Shown one piece after another: positions 54,955-64,000 of a stretch of 64,000 nucleotides of DNA. Each line of letters starts with the position of its first letter. The stretch's first letter is position 1. The stretch lies in NCBI GenBank assembly GCA_032164245.1, contig JAVMKO010000006.1:139001-203000 (forward strand). The letters are read 5' to 3'. A program made the position numbers and the translations under genes. The DNA is from Sternotherus odoratus (Eukaryota > Chordata > Testudines > Kinosternidae). The notes beneath the pieces were generated by a model, which saw only the letters and a list, made by a program, of their open reading frames with translations, was not told the DNA's origin and made no database searches.

Positions 54955-56308
54955 CCTGATGAGGCAGAGGGAGTCCGGGCATCATGGCCTAATCCCCAAT
55001 GCCAGCTGTTGTGCATTTGTCCATGCACATCTGCGTAACACAAACAGATGGCACATATACAATCATAGGCCAGCTTGAGGCCCCTGTGACATTCTGGCCC
55101 TATAAATTCAAACAGAAAACCCACTGAATAATTTGACTCACTACTGACCTGAACATGCCTGGCTGACGGATCTCTGTCTCTGCTTTGCCTTCCTGCTGTT
55201 CAGGGAGCAACCTGATTTAATTACTATCCTTTAAGTCTTAAGAGTTGATTGTGTAGAGCTGCCTGTTTCCACTCAGCATTCCTGATAGGCACAGGAGGCG
55301 CATTGCATCATAAGAGAATGGCCAGATGTCCACCTATTTAAAAGCTTTGCTGGATAGCTCACTGCCAGCTGCGGGATACTCAGGCTAACAAGACAACAGA
55401 GAGCTTTAAAAATGATGATGCCGTGTTGCACTACATACATACACACTTTTTTCAGACTTACCTCAGACAGATAAACAGTTTCTGTCTCTCTTCTTAGTGT
55501 GCAAACTCTTTTTATTGTTACAGTGAAAGCTACAGAATTTACAGAAACTCCACTGAAAGCTGGGAGTTTTTAGTAAGCTTTATTTTTTAAATGCCATTTG
55601 AGCTTAGTATATAGTATCCAAAGCCAAATGATACCTTTGTCACACATTGCAAGATAGAGAAAAATCCATCGTCAATAAGCAGCTTAAGAGCAAACAATTT
55701 AGACACTTCATAAGTCAGAAATATGCAATTACTGGCGCTGCAGATGAAGTGCAGTTTTGTGTTCAAGTCTGATTAAAAACTTGCAAATCCCTAAGAAGCA
55801 AATACATTTGTCTCCTGATGATAGCAAAAATGGGTAGTTCAGGCAAGTAACGCTCCAGGGCTGGGGTTGCAATTTCCTTTTTGTTATTTGTGGTCTTGTC
55901 TCCCAGTTCAAAATTATAAGAAAATGATGAAAACCTTTTCAAGTAAATGGTAAAGCACTATTCGTAAATGTTACAGAGCACTATTCTGTGCTGGGAGCTG
56001 GCAGGCAGCTAGCCACGCAAATGAGCGAGGACAGAGAGGCTGATCATTAGGCTTGGATGGGACTGGTATTCATTATATCTAGATGATATTCATCTGAACA
56101 GCAGCCGCAGCCTCTCCATGGCCCCAGCCACTGAGGGGACATGGCAAAGAACCCACCCCTGCAGCATCCCCAACAGTGCTGGCCTTGGCAATGGCTCATA
56201 GGAGGAAGAATTACCTGGTCTGTTGTAGAGGCTGGAGGAGGGGAACCACATGGATCCCCCCCGACACACCCCACACACTGCGGTGACCATGGGAGGTTCC
56301 CAACATAT
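54955..56308. other. Unique sequence, no gene recognised
   Basis: No gene or repeat recognised. Two overlapping minus frames of 82 and 89 codons near 56050-56340 are Cys- and Gly-rich but not recognisable. Confidence 0.4.
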
Positions 56309-57065
56309 AGAATCATGGACCCATAGGGTTAGACTCATAGGACTGGAAGGGACCTCGAGAGGTCACCTACTCCAGTCCCTGCACTCACGGCAGGACTGCT
56401 GCAATGTAAGCCTTTGCTTGTTCTTTCCTGATGGGTTAAGGAGAACATTTTTTATTCCCTCCTCCTTGTAACAGCCTTTAATCTACTTGAAAACTGTTAT
56501 CATGGCCCTTCTCAGTCTTCTCTTCTCTAGACTAAACCCAATTGTTTCAAGAGTCCGTCACAGAGCATGTTTTTTAGACCTTTAAACATTTAATTGTCAT
56601 ATCAACCCCATTTGATATGCCCTTCCAACTTGACTGTGAACCACTGATAACTAATCCCTGGGAATGTTTTTACAACCATTTTTGCACCCACCTTAAAGTA
56701 GCATCATCCAGGCTGTATTTCCCTAGTTTGTTTATGTGGAGGTCATGTGAGACCGTATCAAAAGCTTTACTAAAGTCAAGATACACTACATCTACAGCTT
56801 CCCTTCCCCTCCCCCTACATGTATAGGGCTTGTTACCCTATCAAAGAACGCTATCAGGTTGGTTTGACATGATTTGTTCCTGATCAATCCATGCTGACTG
56901 TTAATTATGACCTTATTTTCTTTGTGTTTGCAAATTGCTTAATTATTTGTTCCATTTTCTTTCCACCTGCTGAAGTTAAGCTGACTGGTCTATAATTCTC
57001 TGGGTTGTCTTTATTTCCCTTTTTATAAATGGGCACTAGATTTGCCCTTTTCCAGTCCTCTAGAG
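56309..57065 (-). mobile_element. CR1 LINE 3' region, part left of an inserted MITE
   Basis: The antisense 3' end: 'agactcataggactggaagg', 'gacctcgagaggtcacctac', 'cttctcttctctagactaaa', 'accgtatcaaaagctttact', 'gtaaagtcaagatacactac'-type 'aaagtcaagatacactacat', 'ttctttccacctgctgaagt', 'tgccct­tttccagtcctc'. It breaks at CTCTAGAG (57058-57065), the duplication of the hAT MITE. Confidence 0.85.
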
Positions 57066-57926
57066 CAGGGGTGGTCAAACTATGGCCCCTGGGCCGAATC
57101 CGCCCGTGGGACAGTCCCATCTGCCCCCCCCCCGCCCCTCCCCCGGAGCCGCACTGTGTAGCGCTGGGGCTGTGGGCCCCCCTCCCCTCCGCCCGCGGGA
57201 GTTACGCCTCACCAGCGGCACTCCCAGGGCCGGGACTGTGTGATTGGCCCCTCCCTGGAGCCACGCCGCGTGGGTGGCACTCCGGGAAGACGGGGCTGCG
57301 CGCATGGGCAGCACTCCGGGGGGGCCGGGACTGCAAGCTCCCCTCTTACCCAGAGCCGTGCCAAGTGCTCAGCAGTCTGGGGGGCCAGGGCTGCTTCAAC
57401 CCCTCCCCCGTAGCCATGCCACCGGGGCAGCACACCTGGGGCTGCGCGCTCCCCTCTTACCTGGAGCAGTGCCGTGGGCAGCACTCTGGAGGGCTGGGGC
57501 TGCGTGCTCCCCCCTTTCCGTAGAGCCACGGAGAGCACTTATGGTAAGGGGGCGGAGGAGGCTGGGGGAGGGACTGGGGGGGGTTCCCTGGAGAGGGCAG
57601 TCAGGGAGAAGGGTGGGTTAGATAGGGTGTGGGGTTCTGGGGTGGCGGTTAGGGGCTGGGAGGGTGGATAGGGGTTGGGGAAGTCCAGGGACAGGGAGCA
57701 GGGGAATTGGGTAGGGGGTGGGGTCCTGGTGGGTGGTTAGGGGGCTCTGTAAGGGGCAGTCAAGGGACAAGGGGGGTGGATTGGATGGGTCGGGGATTCT
57801 GAGGGGGCAGCCATGGGGTAGGAAGTGGGAGGGGTCCAGATTGGGGGGGGGGCTTCCCTACCCGGCCCTCTATATAATTTTGTAAACCCAATCTGGCCTT
57901 CAGGCCAAAAGGTTTGCCCACCTCTG
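57066..57926. mobile_element. hAT MITE, complete, 861 bp, 8-bp target duplication in CR1
   Basis: Ends CAGGGGTGGTCAAACT and AGGTTTGCCCACCTCTG are imperfect inverted repeats. It is flanked by perfect CTCTAGAG at 57058-57065 and 57927-57934. The GC-rich body has two sectors: 'ggagccgcactgtgtagcgc'-type repeats (57135-57530) with 'gccgggactgcaagctcccc', then G-rich 'aggggttgggg' text (57540-57850). Frames of up to 164 codons are compositional. It is the complete relative of the partial copy at 1-786. Confidence 0.92.
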
Positions 57927-58341
57927 CTCTAGAGTCTCTCCCATTTTCCATGACTTTTCAAAGATAATTGCTAACGGCTTAGATATCTCCTCAGTCAGCT
58001 CCTGGAGTATTCTAGGGTGGATTTCATCTGGCCCTGGTGACTTGAAGACATCTAACTTCTCTAAGTAATTTTTAACTTGAGTTATTTACTCTAACCCCGT
58101 GCCAAAATGCATGATTTGTTGTGTCTAAATCGTCCAAGACAGATGGCTATCGAGCCTCCTTTTGAAAACCTCCACGGCACGAGCTTCCATGACTTCTTTA
58201 GGCAGTCGCTCCATTGTCCTACTTTTCTTACCGTTAGGTTCTTACTTTTTTTTGAGATTTGATTCAAACCTGCTCTGCTGTAGTAGAAACAATTGCCTCT
58301 TTCCCTGCCCTCTTCAGCAAGAGAGAACAACTTTCCTGATC
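57927..58341 (-). mobile_element. CR1 LINE 3' region, part right of the MITE
   Basis: Continues from 56309-57065: 'tttcaaagataattgctaac', 'tctggccctggtgacttgaa'. After about 58090 a second CR1 block follows ('tgaaaacctccacggcacga', 'gagagaacaactttcctgat'), which could be another copy or a rearranged piece. Confidence 0.75.
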
Positions 58342-58388
58342 AGGTAAAGTAAGCGGGACTTGCTATTGCCAAGGACCTTTGGGGATTG

Positions 58389-59145
58389 TGTCATAAGTGT
58401 GGAGTGTTGTCTTGCCTGTGTGGGGTTAATGTTACCTGAGAAGGCAGTGTCGTCAGAGGAGTCTGGCTAGACACAGAGACCAGGAAGTGGAGTTCAGTTC
58501 AGTCCGGGCTTTGGACTGACTCAGAACCCTTTGTCCAGCTATGGACCCCAACCTCGTCCTTTCCCTGTATGTCTTTATAACTAGAGAAAACAGTGAGTAA
58601 GATTGTATCCTGCATAGACTTGTATTCGATCTCTGGTGTCCCTATCTGTGTAATTAGCAGAGGGGAAGGGGGAGGGGGGGAGTTGGTTTATGCAAGAAGA
58701 TTGAGGTTAGAAAACTCTATACCTGGGTAGTGTATTAAGTGTATGCTTGTTCTTTTCTTTATTAAACTTTTTATACCTATAATAATTGTCTGGTAATTCT
58801 AGTAAGGTGATCTGAGCCTTGAATCTGGGAATCTCACAAAGAGTGAGACCGGAGTGCTGTGGCTACCTTGCCTTGGGCTATCAAGGAAAGTGAAACAGCG
58901 TTGAGGGTCCCTTTTTCTCAGGGAGAGAAAAAGGGGGTTTGGGGACGTCCGGGTACCCCTCTCCAGGGCCTTGGAGATTTACTCGGATGGTGGCAGCTTG
59001 GGTAACCCCATTTCCCTACTGGTGGGGTTTGGGGGTGTGAAGACTTAACTTAGGCTGGGAAGCAGCTTGTAGTTATTTGGTCTGGCATAGAAGAGTCCCT
59101 CCTTTGTACCCCAGAGCACAGAGGAAGGGGAAGGACACTCTTACA
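58389..59145 (+). mobile_element. Solo LTR, 757 bp, probable degenerate target duplication
   Basis: Starts TGTCATAAGTGTGGAGTG and ends AAGGACACTCTTACA. The flanking 5-mers are GATTG and GACCG, which differ by two transitions and may be a decayed duplication. The same family as 62692-63477: both have 'tattaaac', 'gtggcagcttgg', 'gacttaacttaggctgg' and 'gaagagtccctcct'. Confidence 0.85.
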
Positions 59146-59150
59146 GACCG

Positions 59151-62100
59151 TTTCAAGCAAAAACAAATTAATGAGCGGGATTGTGGCTGATGACGTGATA
59201 TGGGTTCCTCATCCAGTCTAGTTATTAGATTTGGCTCCCTCAGACTTCCCTGATCCCCAAGTTGCCATTAAATAACAAACCAGTCTAAAGCACTAAATGG
59301 AATGAAAGGAGACCTGTGCAAAGGTGGCCTGTTTGGGCTGGAGGTCCTGTGGGGTTCTGCTGATAGGGATGTGGGAAGCCGGGTGTGTTTGGAGAATTGG
59401 AGTTTTCTGATGGGCGGGTTCCCTTGTTTTTACTGCACAGGGCTTGTTGGGCTGCTCATTTGAGCCACTGTAACTGTATTTGGTGACACTCTCATGTGTG
59501 GGCTCCCGGTAAATGTTGAATGTGCTGCTCAGAGAAACAGCTCGCAAGGCAGGCTTGGCATTGAACTAAACCTGTCAGTTGTATCACGGCCCTGGCATTT
59601 TCAGGGACAGATGGGACATTGCTGTGGATATTAACTCTGCCATATCAGTGGCCATTACACATCCCGGAACAGGCAGGTTAGCTTCCCCATGGGGAACGGC
59701 TCTAGGGCCAGGACAAGGAAGAACCGGCTGGTGGTGGGGATGGGTCTATGCACAGAGACCGGGGCAGGGTCTAGGCACACGTGCATGCTCAAGCCTCCTT
59801 TTTGAGGAGCAGGTGAAGCCAGGCAGGCAGCAGGGAGATTGTCTCTCGCCAGGAAAACACCCTGTGCAAACACAAAGGGAGGGAACTGCTCATTCACAGC
59901 TCAGGACTGCAGGGCTCAACTGCAGCCTTGTCACAACACCTGCCCAGCCCCTCCTGACTGATACCCCGGTATCAGTTCCGGCAGCATGAGCCCGTGGGTG
60001 CCCTCACTCCCCATTCCATTCCCGGGCATGGCCCTCGCAAGCTCCACTGGGCTGAGGCTGCGGTTTGGACTCCTCAAGGACACCTCATCCACTCCCCAAG
60101 ACCAGCACGGAGCTGGCGCCTTGATGTCTTTGCACCCCGAGAAATGCACACCAACCCCAGCCCAGCCTGCTCTTGGGACTTGTGACAGACAGTTGCACAT
60201 TTGGCCATTATTCCAACCCCCTTCCTAATCAAGTATGGGTGAGAGTGCTATCTGGGGTTTACATAATTTCTTGACAAATGCCACAGGAAGCCCAAGGAAT
60301 TCACAGGCAGGACCTGCAGTGGCTAATCGGCTTCTGAGGGGGAGATTCTGCTGTCACCTGAGGGATCATGGTCTTGAATGGAACTGAAAGGTTAGCAGTA
60401 ATTCATTTTCCCCTGAGAGTCTAAACTCCCATTGTGACTTTTATGTGGCTCATACTGAGCCAATCTGGGGAGCTGTAATTTAGGTTTTCTGCTTATTTCT
60501 TCTTCGTTGTCAGAAATTCAGTATAGCTCAAAACCAAAAGTGCATTTGTAAGCACTGACATATTTCTACAATAACCTTTGTATCAACGTCTTGGTATTAG
60601 AGGGGAAATTGGATTTTGCCTCATAAAACTTTCATGGAGTTTTTATGAATTTCCTAAGGACTGATCATAAGATCTCTGAATTGGTGCACAGTTGAAGGGA
60701 CCCAGTCAAGTCTGTCAGGCCCAAAATTTAATCTACCAACCCCAAAACCAACATTTAAAAATTGTCATCATGCTCCTTGAAAATGTACCCCCTCTCTAAA
60801 ATGAAAGCTGGACCCAATATAAACCACTAGCGTCTTGGTCCTAAGAAGTGTTTTACCTTTCTTCTTCTTGTAACCATTTATGCTTCATTACTTGTACTCA
60901 CTTAAAAATCTATCTCTTGGTAGTCAATAAACTTATTTTTCCCTAATCCAGTGTGTTTAAATTGAAGTGTATGGGTAACTTTTTAAGGTAATGAGCTGGT
61001 GTATTATTTCCTTAACGGACTAACAGATACTATCTGTGTCCTGTCCAGGAGAGGGCTGGGCAGTACAGGATATACATTTCTGGGGGAAGATCTGGGATAG
61101 GGGTGTGTGTTGGGGTCACCCTGCAGTCTAACCAAGGCTGGTGATAGCCGTGGTGTAGCTTGCATATCACACACACACACACACACACACACACTCGGTG
61201 TGGCTTGCAAGCTGGAGGCTGTTTGTGAGTGGCCCAGGTGGGAGCGTCCCAGCGAGGCATTGTAAGGATTGCAGGGCAAGGATGTCACAGTCCCCAACTG
61301 GTCTGGACTGTGCCCCAGTATGTCACAACCCAGCTATGACAAACAGGCAGTCTTGGCCCCAGAGTGCTCACAGTCTGTATATAGGACAAGACACCCACAG
61401 GTGCAGAGACAAAGACATGATTAGGCACAGTGAAACCAGCCATAGTTGCTTATTGAGTAGAAGCATCAGCCCAAAAGTGCTGTATTGGCTTTAGTTTTTA
61501 GTATTTTTACAAATATTGCCATGTGGCTGAGGGCTATTTACCATTCACAGGATCAAGCGATGGGTTAACTGGGCAGCTGTGCTTTCACTAGCCTGCTGTC
61601 AACCCTATCGCCCTTTCTAACACTCCCAATTTTCTGCTTCGCTCTTTTGTAACTGCTTTAATTTCAAACAATTTCTGCTGGATTCAACCCCGCCAGTCCC
61701 AAAGGATTGGCTCCTAGCACCAGCAGTTTGGGTTTTTTCTTTTAGCGTTTAAGTTACTCATTGTAGCTGCTATTCTCGGTCGTTTGCTATTTTAGTTTTA
61801 ACTTCAGGGTAAGAGCTACTCATCCCTGCCTCGCAGGAACCTAATGTCCCAAATGATCCTCATGAAAGGTGGTTCATGTGATCGCTACGGGGCTTTTGTA
61901 TGTTACATTGTGAGTCTGGAAAAAAACAAGCAATTTAAAGGCAAACAAGGGGCAGCAAAGTGCTGTTCCCTGCATTGTTTACAGTCAGCGCTCCTGCTGC
62001 CGCCCAGAAGGGTCTAGTGGCAGAGAATGACTGCACGGGGATGTGGGATGCTGGGGTCATCCAACCTCCGTTAAATTATCCCCTGCACACCTGCTGGGGC

Positions 62101-62686
62101 ACAGAGTATGTAATAAATTATGCTGCTTCTCTCTCCCACCCCTCCTGGGGGAGGGGATGTCCCCAGGCTCAGCTGTGTTGAGGGAAGCCCCAAGCAGCAC
62201 GGCTCCAGCAGACACAGTGTAATCCTGGGGTCATGGAGGGAGTGCAGGGCTGGGCAGGGGCAAAGTGGAGGGGTCGCTTTGCTCACAGTTGGTTGGTGCA
62301 AAGGTTGGGGTGAACTCACTGCCACTGGTCCAGGGAGGGATGCCTCACACTGACTGGGGCATGAGAAGGAATTTCCACTGGCCGCATGGGACCAAGGAGC
62401 ACAGATTATCTGCAGAGGGAGGTGCTGCCTAGAAGCTGTAATGGGCACATCCAGCACAGCTCCCCCGGGCCGTTATTGCACCCTGCAATGAGCACATGGG
62501 GTGTAGCTGTCCTTGCCCAGTGCCCAGAGACGTTGCCCATGAAAACGCACCAGTCCTGTGGGATTTACAGTCCAAGGCAGATCCCTGACTCCATGTTCGC
62601 AGGATTCGGTTGCTCTGGTTAGGGTTAACAGGGGGTGAGTGTGTGATGCTGGCTGAAGGGTGGGGCAGGGGAAGGATAAAGTAGAA
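59151..62686. other. Unassigned sequence, no gene recognised
   Basis: About 3.5 kb without a recognised element except the CA microsatellite at 61168. Frames of up to 136 codons (59579-59989) and 128 codons (62071-62457) have no recognisable domain. GC is moderate. Confidence 0.4.
61168..61194. repeat. (CA)n microsatellite
   Basis: Thirteen and a half uninterrupted CA units. Confidence 0.97.
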
Positions 62687-62691
62687 TCATG

Positions 62692-63477
62692 CTGTCATAA
62701 GTGTGGAGTGTTGTTTTGCCTGTATAGGGTTAACTTTACCTGAGAGAGGGTGACGTAGAGGCCCCATCCCATGAGGCAGGGAGGAGGGAGGGCTAGTTTC
62801 AGTTTCCCTCCGTCCCAGCTTTGGGCCAGACCCATTTCTTTGCTCTCTAGCTATGGAGGGCAAGACTTCTATTTTTTCCTTCCTATATTCATAAGTAGCT
62901 GAATTGTAAGTAACATTGATTTTTCATAAGCTTGTGCCTGGTCTAGGGTGTCGCTACCCTCTCGGGGAGAAATCTGGAGGGAGGGGTAGGAAACCTTATC
63001 TGTAAAGTGTATTAGCTGTAAGTTGTTCTCTTTTCTTTATTAAACCTTTTTAGTTATAAAAAGTGTTTGGTTATTCTCATAAAGGAATCCTAGCTTTGGA
63101 TGGGGCAGCTCATGGTTAGGGAGGGCTGTGTTGGAATCTGTCTGCTTTCAGGTTGGAAGGGGAGGGGGAAGAGGATTGTGTCTCCTAGGTGGAAGGGACA
63201 CTGGAGTTAAGTCTCTGTGTGTTTTTTTTTCTCCCAGACCGAAAGGGAGGGGTCGGGAGGGTTACTCTCGGGGGGGAGTCAAGGTTCCCTACCCCATAGT
63301 CTTGGGGTAATTACTGAGTGGTGGCAGCTTGGTCCCCATTTCCCTATTGTTAGAGTGTGGGTTTTGGGGGTGAAAAGACTTAACTTAGGCTGGGGAAACA
63401 GTTTATAGTTAAGGGACAATAGAAGAGTCCCTCCTCTGTACCCCGGTGTCCAGGGAGAGGGAATAGACACTCTTACA
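62692..63477 (+). mobile_element. Solo LTR, 786 bp, CATGC target duplication
   Basis: Starts TGTCATAAGTGTGGAGTG and ends GGGAATAGACACTCTTACA. It is flanked by perfect CATGC at 62687-62691 and 63478-63482. The second member of the family at 58389-59145. The perfect duplication suggests it is the younger of the two. Confidence 0.93.
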
Positions 63478-63482
63478 CATGC

Positions 63483-64000
63483 ACTGGTTCTCTTTTACTG
63501 ACAGTGTTTAAAACCTGGCTGCGCACTAAGTGTTAGCTGGACCATCCCACACGACTATTAATGTCCTGATGCTCCTGTAAGGGTGTTGTCCTGTGTTTGC
63601 CTGGAGGGAGACACTAGTGCCCCAGGGCAGTCAGTGTCTCTGGCTTGACACAACAGGCTGTATCAAATGCATGCAGTGAGCACTGAAAACCCAGTCCCTC
63701 GGTCCCAGTCCCTCAGCTCCACTCACCGTCATGCCCACGGGCAGCTGGAGCAGCTAGGGGCCAGCCACACTGGCCACTGCTGAAGTAGCCCTGGGCAACT
63801 GGCCCCGGGCGTGTGCGAGCGTCAGTCTTGTGGGCCTCCTGGGGCCAGCCTGACCAGTAGTGTTCCTAGAGCAGCCCCTGAGGCTCGCTAGAGAGCCACT
63901 GGCTGCTCCAGTAGCAAACCATGTGGCTGGTCCCGGGGCCACACCCTGGACTGATGATTGGGTGCTCCCTGAAGCTAGCTGCACTTGCCGCTGATTGGGA
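63483..64000. other. Unassigned sequence at window end
   Basis: GC-rich near the end. A 76-codon minus frame at 63754-63984 has no recognisable motif. Confidence 0.4.

Noticed and set aside
57029..57621. Frames of 164, 125 and 109 codons rich in Pro, Gly and Ala
   Set aside because: All lie in the GC-rich body of the hAT MITE, overlap on both strands and have no domain.

Overview
The window reads as nuclear DNA from a reptile, most likely a cryptodiran turtle. The evidence is its repeat content: several CR1 LINEs, tRNA-derived SINE copies resembling the tortoise Pol III SINE, several LTR families flanked by 4- or 5-bp duplications, hAT-type MITEs, and a Penelope-like element (PLE) family with its terminal repeats. 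A crocodilian is the main alternative. I find no host protein-coding gene, rRNA, canonical tRNA or CRISPR array. Nearly all open frames over 60 codons are chance frames or lie inside repeats. Family names rest on recognition of motifs and consensus-like sequence, not on a database search.

Layout. 1-10 kb: part of a hAT-like MITE, CR1 copies (one nested in another), a perfect-arm palindrome at 7.3 kb, and an old hAT transposon with transposase remnants lying inside a CR1. 10-20 kb: mostly unique sequence with CR1, an LTR carrying a 27-bp tandem repeat, SINEs and PLE terminal units. 20-24 kb: a three-level nest (CR1, then PLE inverted dimer, then LTR) and a TA-flanked MITE containing a poly-A/GC hairpin. 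24-27 kb: unique. 27-32 kb: an LTR with its target duplication, a GC-rich hAT MITE with a perfect 8-bp duplication, and a CR1 3' end. 32.6-36.7 kb: the best CR1 copy, split by a 2.07-kb PLE that still has one uninterrupted reverse transcriptase plus GIY-YIG frame and a 14-bp target duplication. 37.5-40.4 kb: an old CR1, a second truncated PLE and a CR1 tail. 41.4-45 kb: a decayed Ty3/gypsy pol interrupted by two LTRs, with a third LTR just beyond. 45.8-53.8 kb: more PLE terminal units, CR1, MITE fragments and a solo LTR. 54-64 kb: three more solo LTRs, a CR1 split by a hAT MITE, and unique sequence.

The pieces are layers of transposition, not a pathway. The strongest coherent signal is the PLE family. 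Seven copies (one full reading frame, one truncated, and several 100-230 bp units that are only the terminal repeat, two of them inverted dimers) have target duplications of 12-14 bp. The terminal repeat also carries a hammerhead-ribozyme-like core. Target duplications allow much of the insertion order to be read directly.
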